Assembly: GCA_041690495.1 (NCBI GenBank)
Contig: JAWLHE010000012.1
Span: 1 to 64,000, forward strand
From: DATAAP01 sp041690495
Lineage (GTDB): Bacteria; Pseudomonadota; Alphaproteobacteria; CACIAM-22H2
Direction: 5' to 3'
DNA: 64,000 nucleotides
Shown here: positions 18,328 through 26,550 of the stretch, piece by piece
Layout: each line of letters opens with the position of its first letter
Numbering within the stretch: position 1 is the stretch's first letter
The notes under the pieces: generated by a model
Databases searched by the model: none
What the model saw: only the letters and a program-made list of their open reading frames with translations
What the model was told of the DNA's origin: nothing
Program-made: the position numbers and the translations under genes

Positions 18328-19386
18328 CTATCGCAATGCGCTGAGTTGCAGGGGCTGCCCGGACGGGCCGGTGATCGTCTTCCAGATGCGTCCGATGCTC
18401 TCCACGACCGGATCGGGTATCGGGACGTAATGAAGTGCCTCGGCGAGCGCGTCGCCTTCGTCATAGGCCCAGTCGAAGAAGTGCAGGACATGCTCGGCGC
18501 GGTCCGGCCGCTCGACGCGCGCGGGCAGCAGGACGAACGTGGCGGCGGTAATCGGCCAGCTTTTCGCCCCCGGCTGATCGGTCAGAATCAGGTAGTAGCC
18601 CGGCGCGTTCGCCCAGTCGGCATTCGCCGCCGCCGCCTGGAAGGTTTCGGCGTCGGGTGCGACGAACGCGCCGTCGCGATTGGCGAGCAGCGCATGGCTG
18701 AGATCGTTCTGTTTGGCGAAGGCGTATTCGACATAGCCGATGGCGCCGGACATTCGCTTGGTGATCGCGGCGACCCCCTCGTTGCCCTTGCCGCCGAGGC
18801 CGGCCGGCCATTGCAGCGCCGTGGCGACGCCGACTTTCTCCTCCCACTCCGGGTTCATCTTGGCGAGATAGTCGGCGAAGATGAACGTCGTGCCGGAACC
18901 GTCCGAACGGTAGATGACCGCGATCGCCTGGTTCGGCAGGTCGAGGCCGGGATTGATCGCGGCGATCGCCGCGTCGTTCCACTTCGTGATCTTGCCGAGA
19001 TAGATGTCGGACAGCAGCCTGCCGGTGAGCCGGAGCTGGCCGGGCGCCACGCCTTTCACATTCACGATGGGCACGACCCCGCCGATCACGGTCGGAAACT
19101 GGACAAGCCCGGCTTCGGTCAGCGCTTCGGGCTTGAGCGGCATGTCGGACGCGCCGAAATCGACCGTCCGGCTCCTGATCTGCTTGATGCCGCCGCCCGA
19201 CCCGATCGACTGATAGTTGACCTTGACGCCGGTTTCGGCCTCGTAGGCCTCGGCCCATTTCGCATACAGCGGATAAGGGAATGTCGCGCCGGCGCCGGAG
19301 ATGGTGGTGCCGGACACGGCGGACGCCGGCAGCAGCAATGCGGCCGCAATCGCCGCCATCCTCAAGCGTATCAATAGACTGCGCAT
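18328..19386 (-). CDS. pstS: Periplasmic phosphate-binding protein PstS
   Basis: 352 residues with a cleavable signal peptide (about residues 1-26, ending near ASAVSG). The phosphate-binding motifs are present: SGAGATFPYPLYAKW, QSIGSGGGIKQI, DFGASDMPL and YRSDGSGTTFIFADYL. The ATG at 19386 has GGAG six bases upstream. A Pho box lies about 73 bases upstream, in the end of phoR, and probably drives the whole pstSCAB-phoU-phoB unit. Confidence 0.97.
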   Translation of the reverse strand: MRSLLIRLRMAAIAAALLLPASAVSGTTISGAGATFPYPLYAKWAEAYEAETGVKVNYQSIGSGGGIKQIRSRTVDFGASDMPLKPEALTEAGLVQFPTVIGGVVPIVNVKGVAPGQLRLTGRLLSDIYLGKITKWNDAAIAAINPGLDLPNQAIAVIYRSDGSGTTFIFADYLAKMNPEWEEKVGVATALQWPAGLGGKGNEGVAAITKRMSGAIGYVEYAFAKQNDLSHALLANRDGAFVAPDAETFQAAAANADWANAPGYYLILTDQPGAKSWPITAATFVLLPARVERPDRAEHVLHFFDWAYDEGDALAEALHYVPIPDPVVESIGRIWKTITGPSGQPLQLSALR

Positions 19387-19458
19387 TCGTTCTCCGTGCC
19401 CGCCGCTTCCGCTGCGGTCAGGTCCGCGTGCGGATTGCGCCCTTGGTACCCGGATTCG

Positions 19459-19476
19459 GAGACAGTTTTATGACAG
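19459..19476 (-). promoter_or_regulatory. Pho box upstream of pstS
   Basis: On the minus strand the sequence is CTGTCATAAAACTGTCTC, against the enterobacterial consensus CTGTCATAAATCTGTCAC: 16 of 18 bases match, with both CTGTC half-sites intact at 11-base spacing. The first half is made of the last codons and stop of phoR (CTG TCA TAA). It is positioned to activate pstS and the downstream genes when PhoB is phosphorylated. Confidence 0.85.
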
Positions 19477-20892
19477 CCCGGCGACGGAGCCCGGCATCCG
19501 CGGTGCATCCGCGGATGCCGCCACGGCCGCGGCAAGATATACGGTGAAGACCGTGCCGCGGCCGACCTCGCTGTCGATGGTGAGCGCGCCGCGATGGCGG
19601 TTGACGATGTGCTTGACGATGGCGAGGCCGAGCCCGGTCCCGCCAAGCTGGCGCGAGCGTCCGGCATCGACCCGGTAGAACCGCTCGGTCAGCCGCGTCA
19701 GGTGCTCGCGCGGAATGCCCTCGCCCTCGTCGGCGACGGCGACGGCGACAAAGGAGGCCGGCGCGCCGTCGGCGGCGGCCCGCTGGACGCTCCGCGCGGT
19801 GACGCGCACTTTGCCATGCGGCCGGCCGTACTTGATCGCGTTGTCGATGAGGTTCTGAAAGACCTGGGTGAGCTGGTCGGCGTCGCCGACCGCCGGAGGA
19901 AGATCGGCTTCGACATCGACGGCGACGGCAATGTTCTTGGCGCGCGCCTGCAACATCAGCCCGTCGGCCACGCTGGAGAGAATGCTGCCGATCCGCACCT
20001 CGCCGGTCGGCCGGGTGTGCTCGCTCGCCTCGATGCGCGACAGCGACAGCAGGTCGCTCACCAGGCGCGACATGCGGCTCGCCTGTTCGTGCATGATGCC
20101 GAGGAACCGGTCGCGCGCCTCCGCGTCGTCGCGCGCCGCGCCGCGCAGCGTCTCGGTGAAGCCGAGCAGCGTCGACAGCGGCGTGCGCAGCTCATGGCTG
20201 ACATTGGCGACGAAATCGGCGCGCATCCGCTCGGCGCGCTGAATGGCGGTGACGTCGTAAAGCGCCATCAGCGCCGCCGCCCCCTCGCCGGCGCTGGAAC
20301 GCAGCTGCGTCACGCGCACGTCGAAATGCCGCTCGACACCGCCGGGAATCGACAGGCGCGCCGCCCGCGCGACCCGCCCGGCGAGCACTTCGTCCACGGC
20401 CTCGAGCACGTCGGGATCGCGCAGCACGCCGTCGATCTCACGGCCGGCGCTGCGCGCGCCGAACAGCTCGCGCGCGGCGACGTTGGTACGCACGATGCGG
20501 CGCTCATGATCGAGCAGGATGATCGGATCGGGTATGGCGTCGACCGTCGCTTCGTTCACCGCGATCGCCGATTCCAGTTCCGCCTTGCGGGCGGCCCAGC
20601 GGCGGTTGAGCGCGGCGAGCGCGCTCGACAGCTCCGCCGCCGTGCCGAGCGGCGGCGCCGGGACGCGATCCTCCGCGAGGTCTTCGATCTGGCGGCCGAC
20701 CGCGGCGAGCCCGGCGAGGTGGCGATGCACGATCGCCGCGAGCGCCAGCGCCACGGCGCCGATCGCAAGCACGGCCGCCGACAGTGGAAGCCCGGCAAGC
20801 GCCACGAGCGCGATCATGACGGCCGCGACGGGCGCGGTGAGGACCGCCACCGCGCCGCAGAGACGCCGGAACGGAACCTGGTCCGCGTGCAT
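19468..20892 (-). CDS. phoR: Phosphate regulon sensor histidine kinase PhoR
   Basis: About 474 residues from the ATG at 20892. Two hydrophobic helices lie near the N-terminus without a large periplasmic domain, as in PhoR. A PAS domain follows (DAIPDPIILLDHERRIVRTN), then HisKA with the phosphorylated His in FVANVSHELRTPLSTLLGF, then the ATPase: N box QNLIDNAIKYG, G1 DEGEGI and G2 GTGLGLAIVKHIV. The start is uncertain: a GGGAGG sits too close to the ATG, and an upstream in-frame TTG at 20928 would add 12 residues. It lies between adenosine kinase and pstS on the same strand and is the partner of PhoB. Confidence 0.94.
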   Translation of the reverse strand: MHADQVPFRRLCGAVAVLTAPVAAVMIALVALAGLPLSAAVLAIGAVALALAAIVHRHLAGLAAVGRQIEDLAEDRVPAPPLGTAAELSSALAALNRRWAARKAELESAIAVNEATVDAIPDPIILLDHERRIVRTNVAARELFGARSAGREIDGVLRDPDVLEAVDEVLAGRVARAARLSIPGGVERHFDVRVTQLRSSAGEGAAALMALYDVTAIQRAERMRADFVANVSHELRTPLSTLLGFTETLRGAARDDAEARDRFLGIMHEQASRMSRLVSDLLSLSRIEASEHTRPTGEVRIGSILSSVADGLMLQARAKNIAVAVDVEADLPPAVGDADQLTQVFQNLIDNAIKYGRPHGKVRVTARSVQRAAADGAPASFVAVAVADEGEGIPREHLTRLTERFYRVDAGRSRQLGGTGLGLAIVKHIVNRHRGALTIDSEVGRGTVFTVYLAAAVAASADAPRMPGSVAGLS

Positions 20893-20953
20893 GCCTCCCG
20901 GATAGACGCCGCCGGCGCGGCGCGTCAAGCCGCGCTTCGTGACATTCGACCGG

Positions 20954-21955
20954 TCAGCCCTTCTTGAGCCTGGAGGCGACGAGGACCCGCAGCGGCGTCT
21001 CGGGGCGCGCGCCGAAATGGGAGATGATCTCCGCCGCCGCGATCGAGCCGATCCGCGCGCATGCGCGAAGGTCCTGGCCCTGGCTCATGCCGTGGAGGAA
21101 GCCCGCGGCAAAGAGATCGCCGGCGCCCGTCGTGTCGACCACGCGCTCGACCTTCTCCGCCGGCACGGCATGGATGCTGCCGTCATGGCATACGACCGAG
21201 CCCTTCTCGCTGCGGGTGATGACCATGACCTTGTTCCTGTGCGCCTGGGCCTGCCGCAGCGCGTCGTCGAAATCCTTCGCCTGATAGAGCGAAATGATCT
21301 CGGCCTCGTTTGCGAACAGGATGTCGACATGGTCGCTGACCAGATCGCGGAACTCGGCGCGGTGGCGCTCGACGCAGAACGGGTCCGACAGGGTCAGCGC
21401 CACCTTGCGCTGCGCGTCGTGGGCGACGCGCATCGCCTTGCGGAACGCCTCCTTCGCCGCCGGCTTGTCCCACAGATAGCCTTCGAGGTAGGTGATCTCG
21501 GCCGCGGCCACCGTCTTCTCGGCAACATCGTCGGGGCCGAGTTCGACGCATGCGCCGAGATAGGTCTGCATCGTGCGCTGCGCATCGGGCGTAACGAAGA
21601 TCAGGCAGCGCGCCGTCGCCGGCCCGGACCTGGCCGGCGGGGTCGCATAGGTCACGCCGGCGGAGCGGATGTCGTGGCGGAACACGTCGCCGAGCTGGTC
21701 CGCGGCGATCTTGCCGATATAACCGGCCCGGCCGCCAAGCGAGGCGATTCCCGCCATGGTGTTGGCGGCCGAACCGCCCGAGCATTCGATCGCCGGTCCC
21801 ATCGCGGCATAGAGGACCTCGGATCTGGCCGAATCGATAAGGGTCATCGCGCCCTTGGTCAGCCGGTTTCCGGTCAGGAAGGCGTCGTCCGCCTTGGCCA
21901 GGACATCGACGATGGCATTGCCAATGCCAACCACGTCGAAATCGCTCTGCGCCAT
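20954..21955 (-). CDS. PfkB-family sugar/nucleoside kinase, adenosine kinase-like
   Basis: 333 residues. GNAIVDVLAK near the N-terminus and ECSGGSAANTMAGIASLGG form PfkB signature 1. DTTGAGDLFAAGFLHG is signature 2, holding the catalytic Asp and anion hole. This pattern, with the alphaproteobacterial FVTPDAQRTMQTYLGA loop, is that of proteins annotated as adenosine kinases, which phosphorylate adenosine to AMP. Substrate choice within PfkB enzymes is hard to fix from sequence. The gene is upstream of phoR on the same strand. Confidence 0.88.
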   Translation of the reverse strand: MAQSDFDVVGIGNAIVDVLAKADDAFLTGNRLTKGAMTLIDSARSEVLYAAMGPAIECSGGSAANTMAGIASLGGRAGYIGKIAADQLGDVFRHDIRSAGVTYATPPARSGPATARCLIFVTPDAQRTMQTYLGACVELGPDDVAEKTVAAAEITYLEGYLWDKPAAKEAFRKAMRVAHDAQRKVALTLSDPFCVERHRAEFRDLVSDHVDILFANEAEIISLYQAKDFDDALRQAQAHRNKVMVITRSEKGSVVCHDGSIHAVPAEKVERVVDTTGAGDLFAAGFLHGMSQGQDLRACARIGSIAAAEIISHFGARPETPLRVLVASRLKKG

Positions 21956-22127
21956 GGAAAGTCCTTTGATTTCACAGAAAAATCGCCGCCGGAAGGGGCG
22001 GGCCGGCAGTATAGCCCGAGGCGGGGAGTCCGTACAGCGAGCGTAGCAGCCGTGACACGGCTGTTGCCCGATAAAGATATATTAACCTTAATGTCCCATC
22101 AGTCTTGGGTGTTTTTAAGATCGCCGC

Positions 22128-22811
22128 ATGATCCCTGCATTCGCCCGGGCGCTGGCGCAACTCGGCGACCCGGCGCTTCGACGTCCGATTGTCGCGAGCC
22201 TGGCGCTCGCCGCACTGGTCTTTGCCGCATTGTGGCTGGCGGTCTGGTTCCTGCTGACGCGGACGGCGCTGAGCCAGTTCGGCTGGATCGAGACGACGCT
22301 CGACGTGCTCGGCGGGCTGGCGGCGATCGTCCTGACCTTCGTGCTGTTTCCGGGCGTGGTTGCCGCGATCCTCGCGCTGTTCGCCGAGAACATCATCGCC
22401 GCGGTCGAGCAGCGCTACTACCCATCCCTGCCGCCGCCGCGCGCGCAGCCGGTTGCCGAGCAGATCTCGCTCGCACTTCGCTTCCTCGCGATCGTCGTCG
22501 TGCTCAATCTCGCGGCCCTGCCGCTGTACTTCATTCCGGGCGTAAATGCCTTGGTATTCTACGGGCTGAATGGTTATCTTCTCGGCCGGGAGTACTACGA
22601 GATGGTGGCGCCACGACGGCTCGCGAACGGGCCGCGGCGCGAGTTGTGGCGTCGCCGGCGCTTTGGATTCGTGCTTGCAGGGGCGGTGATCGCCTTCATT
22701 TCGACACTGCCTTTCGTCAATCTGCTGGCACCCGTGCTGGCTGCTGCGGCGATGACGCACCTGTTCGAGTCGTACCGGCATGCGGTGCCGCCCGGCCCAA
22801 CCCACGCGTGA
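22128..22811 (+). CDS. EI24 domain (CysZ-like) membrane protein
   Basis: 227 residues with about five to six hydrophobic segments and the EI24/CysZ pattern, including the C-terminal RRRRFGFVLAGAVIAFISTL and NLLAPVLAAAAMTHLF. CysZ members move sulfate, but alphaproteobacterial EI24 proteins are mostly uncharacterised. GREYYEMVAPRR in the middle loop is typical. It is divergent from the adenosine kinase gene. No sulfur assimilation genes are nearby, so a sulfate role is not supported by context. Confidence 0.85.
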   Translation: MIPAFARALAQLGDPALRRPIVASLALAALVFAALWLAVWFLLTRTALSQFGWIETTLDVLGGLAAIVLTFVLFPGVVAAILALFAENIIAAVEQRYYPSLPPPRAQPVAEQISLALRFLAIVVVLNLAALPLYFIPGVNALVFYGLNGYLLGREYYEMVAPRRLANGPRRELWRRRRFGFVLAGAVIAFISTLPFVNLLAPVLAAAAMTHLFESYRHAVPPGPTHA

Positions 22812-22891
22812 CCTGAGCGATCAAAGACGCTAGAGACCGATCGCGACGGGTAGTCCTACATCCATCGAACTGCAACCACAGAGGGGATACG

Positions 22892-23524
22892 ATGTTTCGC
22901 CGCAAGAAAGATGACGAGAACATGAGCCCGATGCCGACCGGCTCGAGCACGACCGAGCACGGATCCGCTTTCGCGCGCCCGGCCACGCCGACGCCGCCCA
23001 ACCCCGCCCCGACCTTCGGCGCCAGCGGGATTCCGAAGCCTGCCGCGGCCGGCCCGACCCCGCCGCGCGGCCTGTCGCCGCTGACCGGCGCCAAGCCGGC
23101 GGCGACCGAGACCGTGCCGCCCAAGGCCGACGAGAAGAAGCTCACGGTCGGCCCGGAGATCGTCCTCTCCGGCAACATTACCTCGTGCGACCGTCTTGTC
23201 GTCGAAGGTCGCGTCGAGGCCTCGCTGACCGACAGCCGCGCCATCGAGATCGCGGACTCCGGCTTCTTCAAGGGCACCGCCGAGATCGATCACGCCGTGA
23301 TCGGCGGCCGCTTCGAGGGCACGCTGACCGTGCGCGAGCGGCTGACCATCCGCTCCACCGGCCGCATCCAGGGCAAGATCCGCTACGGCCAGATCGAGAT
23401 CGAGCCCGGCGGCGAAATCTCCGGCGAGGTGCAGGTTGCGGGTCGCGGCCAGGCCTCGCTCAAAGCCGTGCCGGAAGCCAACAAGCCGGCCGGCGGATTC
23501 GGCGGCGAGCCGAAGCTCGCCTGA
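22892..23524 (+). CDS. Bactofilin (polymer-forming cytoskeletal protein)
   Basis: 210 residues. A low-complexity Pro/Ala/Gly-rich N-terminal region (about 1-80) precedes the bactofilin beta-helix domain (about 85-185), seen as a run of short repeats such as GNITSCDRLVVEGRVEASLT, GRFEGTLTVRERLTI and GRIQGKIRYGQIEIEPGGEI. Bactofilins self-assemble into filaments and place cell-wall or stalk machinery. GAGGGG lies six bases before the ATG at 22892. It is followed closely by a small lipoprotein gene. Confidence 0.93.
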   Translation: MFRRKKDDENMSPMPTGSSTTEHGSAFARPATPTPPNPAPTFGASGIPKPAAAGPTPPRGLSPLTGAKPAATETVPPKADEKKLTVGPEIVLSGNITSCDRLVVEGRVEASLTDSRAIEIADSGFFKGTAEIDHAVIGGRFEGTLTVRERLTIRSTGRIQGKIRYGQIEIEPGGEISGEVQVAGRGQASLKAVPEANKPAGGFGGEPKLA

Positions 23525-23551
23525 GCACGCGCGGCTCCTTCCGAACGCGCG

Positions 23552-24058
23552 GTGGTTACAGACGACACGGGCGCGAGCCGGTCCTGGCGGGGGCTCGCGG
23601 GCGCGGTAGCGCTCGCGGCTCTCGCGGCCTGCGCGCCCCAGCCGCTTCCGCCCGGCCCGGACGCAGCCCCCGCGCCGGAAGCGACATCGGCGCCGGGGCG
23701 CGAACCCGGACCGGATGAGCCGCCGGCAGCCGTTGCGGACAATTCCTCTGCGGCACGGGCCGACCGGGTCGCCGCGCTGCCGCCGGAGCGGGCGCGACGG
23801 CGCGAGCCGCCCGCGCGCCTGGTCGGACTCTCGCGCGAGCATCTGCTTGACGTGCTGGGCCCGGCCGGCTTCGTGCGGCGCGACGGACCGGTGCAGATCT
23901 GGCGCTATTCCAACGACGAGTGCTTTCTCGACGTCTTCCTCTATCGCGGGGGCGACGGCTTCCACGTCGACCATGTCGAGGCGCGGACCAAGGGCGCCGC
24001 ACAGATCGCGCTTGACGACTGCTACGGCCGCCTGGTGGCGGAACGCCGCGGCGATTGA
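23552..24058 (+). CDS. Hypothetical lipoprotein
   Basis: 168 residues from a GTG at 23552. A hydrophobic stretch and lipobox LAAC near residue 27 predict a lipoprotein. A Pro/Ala-rich linker follows, then a compact C-terminal part (about 90-165) with GLSREHLLDVLGPAGFVRRD and VQIWRYSNDECFLDVFLY, which looks like a small SmpA/BamE-type fold, although that comparison is by pattern only. It starts 28 bases after the bactofilin stop. Its 3' end overlaps the convergent nth gene by 37 bases. Confidence 0.75.
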   Translation: MVTDDTGASRSWRGLAGAVALAALAACAPQPLPPGPDAAPAPEATSAPGREPGPDEPPAAVADNSSAARADRVAALPPERARRREPPARLVGLSREHLLDVLGPAGFVRRDGPVQIWRYSNDECFLDVFLYRGGDGFHVDHVEARTKGAAQIALDDCYGRLVAERRGD

Positions 24059-24717
24059 TCCGGCCGCGGCTTCGGCAGTGGCACGGCCAGCGTCTTCGAC
24101 TTGAAGGCGCAAAGGTCGCGGACCGGGCACAACGGGCAATCGGGCCGCCGTGCCTTGCAGGTGTAGCGGCCATGCAGGATCAGCCAGTGATGCGCATGGC
24201 GGCGGTAGCGCTCCGGAGTCACCTTCTCCAGCTTCATCTCGACCTCGAGCGGATCGCGTCCGGGTGCCAGGCCCGTACGGTTGGCGACCCGGAAGATGTG
24301 CGTATCGACGGCGATGGTCGATTGGCCGAAGGCGACGTTCAGCACGACGCTCGCGGTCTTGCGCCCGACGCCGGGCAGCGCCTCGAGCGCCTCGCGGTCG
24401 CGCGGCACCTCGCCGCCGTGCCGCTCGACCAGGATGCGCGACAGCGCGATCACGTTCTTCGCCTTGGTGTTGAACAGGCCGATGGTCTTGATGTGCTGCT
24501 TCAGGCCCGCCTCGCCGAGCGCCAGCATCTTCTGCGGCGTGTCGGCGGCCTTGAACAGCGTCGCGGTCGCCTTGTTGACCCCGGCATCGGTCGCCTGTGC
24601 CGACAGCACCACCGCAACGAGCAGGGTATAGGGGTTCCGGTACTCGAGCTCGGTTTGCGGCTCCGGCAGCCGCTCCGCCAGCCGACGGTACAGCTCCTCG
24701 ACCTGGGCGGGCTTCAT
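24022..24717 (-). CDS. nth: Endonuclease III (DNA glycosylase/AP lyase)
   Basis: 231 residues. The helix-hairpin-helix LPGVGRKTASVVLNVAFG carries the catalytic Lys, and VDTHIFRVANR carries the catalytic Asp. The 4Fe-4S loop is present near the C-terminus with C-x6-C-x2-C-x5-C spacing (CKARRPDCPLCPVRDLC). It removes oxidised pyrimidines and cuts the abasic site in base-excision repair. It overlaps the tail of the convergent lipoprotein gene and is divergent from the DUF2244 gene. Confidence 0.97.
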   Translation of the reverse strand: MKPAQVEELYRRLAERLPEPQTELEYRNPYTLLVAVVLSAQATDAGVNKATATLFKAADTPQKMLALGEAGLKQHIKTIGLFNTKAKNVIALSRILVERHGGEVPRDREALEALPGVGRKTASVVLNVAFGQSTIAVDTHIFRVANRTGLAPGRDPLEVEMKLEKVTPERYRRHAHHWLILHGRYTCKARRPDCPLCPVRDLCAFKSKTLAVPLPKPRPDQSPRRSATRRP

Positions 24718-24797
24718 GCGGCGACTCCCCGTTTGCGTCAGGGCGGATTTAGACCGGCCCCTGTCCCAAAGGCAACAACGCGCGTAGACTGCGGACC

Positions 24798-25283
24798 GTG
24801 AGCGGGCACGATCAATCCGGCGACCCGGACCTCGACCTCCTGCTGCGGCCGCACCGCAGCCTGTCGCCGCTCGGCTTCTGGGTGCTGATGGCGGTGCTCA
24901 TAGGCTTCAGCTTCGTCGGCGGCATCGTGTTCCTGCTGTCCGGCGCGTGGCCGGTGATCGGCTTCCTCGGCATCGACGTCCTGCTCGTCTACATCGCTTT
25001 CAGGGCGAGCTATGCCGGCGGCCGCGCCTACGAGCGCGTGCGGCTCTCCTCCGGCACGCTCACCGTCGAGCGCGTCGATCCCTATGGCCGCCGCGAGGCA
25101 TTCTCGCTGCAGCCACACTGGCTGCGCGTCGAGTTCGACGAGTCGGCGGAACGCAGCGGGCTCAGGCTGGCCAGCCACGGCCGCTCGCTGACCATCGGCG
25201 CCTTCCTGCCCCCCGAGGAGCGCGCCGCGGTCGCCGGCGTGATCCGCGCGGCGCTGGCGAATCTCAACCGGCCGCTCGCCTAG
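24798..25283 (+). CDS. DUF2244 family membrane protein
   Basis: 161 residues from a GTG at 24798. Two adjacent hydrophobic helices (about residues 27-70, FWVLMAVLIGFSFVGGIVFL and the following segment) are followed by a beta-rich cytoplasmic domain including RVRLSSGTLTVERV and LASHGRSLTIGAFLPP. This matches DUF2244, a widespread alphaproteobacterial membrane protein of unknown function often found near nth or cytochrome oxidase genes. Its TAG stop overlaps the convergent VOC gene's TAG on a shared CTAG. Confidence 0.88.
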   Translation: MSGHDQSGDPDLDLLLRPHRSLSPLGFWVLMAVLIGFSFVGGIVFLLSGAWPVIGFLGIDVLLVYIAFRASYAGGRAYERVRLSSGTLTVERVDPYGRREAFSLQPHWLRVEFDESAERSGLRLASHGRSLTIGAFLPPEERAAVAGVIRAALANLNRPLA

Positions 25284-25705
25284 CCTGCCGCTTGTCTGGT
25301 GCCCAGATCCTGGAAAAAGCGCAGCAGATAGCCGTCGGGGTCCTGCACGATGAACTGTCTGCTCCCGAGCAGACGATCCTCGCTTCCGTACCATTTATCC
25401 TCGAGCGGAACGAAGATCGGAATCCCGGACGCGGAAATGCCGGTGTGCAGCGCGACGACATCCGCAACTTCGATCTGCAGGTTGAGCCCGCGTCCGTAGG
25501 GATGCGTCAGGTCGCCAGCCAGCCAGGTGCGAGCCGGATCGGACGGCTGCTCGATCATGAGCTGCGCGCCTTCGCGTTCCAGGAATGCGAACCGCTCCCC
25601 GGTCCGCGCATAGCGCACCGTGAAGCCCACGATCTCGGTATAGAAGCGCAGGCTGCGCCCAAAATCCGAGCAGTAGAGCTCGGGTATCAGCCGGTTGAAT
25701 CGCAT
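25280..25705 (-). CDS. VOC family protein, bleomycin-resistance-like
   Basis: 141 residues, a single vicinal-oxygen-chelate unit with two beta-alpha-beta-beta-beta modules. IPELYCSDFGRSLRFYTEIV begins the first and RQFIVQDPDGYLLRFFQDLG ends the second. The closest pattern is the bleomycin-binding protein group, which sequesters drug rather than catalysing a reaction, but many homologues have no known ligand. It ends on the CTAG shared with the DUF2244 gene and starts 12 bases before the dapB stop. Confidence 0.87.
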   Translation of the reverse strand: MRFNRLIPELYCSDFGRSLRFYTEIVGFTVRYARTGERFAFLEREGAQLMIEQPSDPARTWLAGDLTHPYGRGLNLQIEVADVVALHTGISASGIPIFVPLEDKWYGSEDRLLGSRQFIVQDPDGYLLRFFQDLGTRQAAG

Positions 25706-25717
25706 GCCGGATCGGCG

Positions 25718-26521
25718 CTATAGCCCGAGCACGTCGCGCATGCCGTAGAGGCCGGGCTTGCGGCCGCGCGTCCACAGCGCGGCGCGGACGGCGCCGCTGG
25801 CATAGATCTGGCGGCCGGCGGCCTTGTGGGTGAGCTCGAGCCGCTCACCGGAGCCGCAGAACATCACGGTGTGGTCGCCGACCTCGCTGCCGCCGCGCAG
25901 CGCTGCGAAGCCGATCGCGCCGACGGGCCGCGCACCGGTGTGCCCGTCGCGGCCGCGCACCGCGACCGCGTCGAGCTTCACGCCGCGGCCCTTGGCCGCG
26001 GCATCGCCCAGGGCAAGCGCCGTCCCGGAGGGCGCATCGACCTTGTGGCGGTGATGGATCTCGGCAATCTCGATGTCGAATTGCGGACCGAGTTTCGCGG
26101 CAACCTGCTCGGTCAGCGCGAACAGCAGGTTGACCGCGAGGCTCATGTTGGGCGAGCGCACGATCACCGCGCGCTTCGCCGCGTCCGCAATGGCGCGGTC
26201 GCCGGCGGCATCGATGCCGGTCGTGCCGATCACCAGCGCCTTGCCTTTCTCCGCCGCGAGTCCGGCATGCACGACCGATGCGGCCGGCGCCGTGAAGTCG
26301 ATCACCGCGTCGGCAGCATCGAACACCGCACCGGCATCGCCGGCGATCACCACGCCGAGCCTGCCGAGTCCCGCGACCTCGCCGATGTCGCGGCCGATCG
26401 CGGCACTGCCCGGCGCCTCGCTGCCGCCGGCGACCGCGCAACCCTCCGTCGCCTGGATCTCGCGCACCAGCATCTGCCCCATGCGGCCGCTGCAGCCCGT
26501 CACGCCGATTCGATAGACCAT
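25718..26521 (-). CDS. dapB: 4-hydroxy-tetrahydrodipicolinate reductase
   Basis: 267 residues. VTGCSGRMGQMLVREI is the nucleotide-binding loop, IGTTGIDA and SPNMSLAVNLLF are conserved, and EIHHRHKVDAPSGTAL is the DapB signature with catalytic His and Lys. It reduces HTPA to tetrahydrodipicolinate in the lysine and meso-diaminopimelate pathway, which feeds cell-wall synthesis. GGAAGGAA precedes the ATG at 26521. It follows the dprE2-like gene on the same strand after about 29 bases. Confidence 0.97.
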   Translation of the reverse strand: MVYRIGVTGCSGRMGQMLVREIQATEGCAVAGGSEAPGSAAIGRDIGEVAGLGRLGVVIAGDAGAVFDAADAVIDFTAPAASVVHAGLAAEKGKALVIGTTGIDAAGDRAIADAAKRAVIVRSPNMSLAVNLLFALTEQVAAKLGPQFDIEIAEIHHRHKVDAPSGTALALGDAAAKGRGVKLDAVAVRGRDGHTGARPVGAIGFAALRGGSEVGDHTVMFCGSGERLELTHKAAGRQIYASGAVRAALWTRGRKPGLYGMRDVLGL

Positions 26522-26550
26522 TTCCTTCCCCCGTAAGTGCCGACGCGGGC

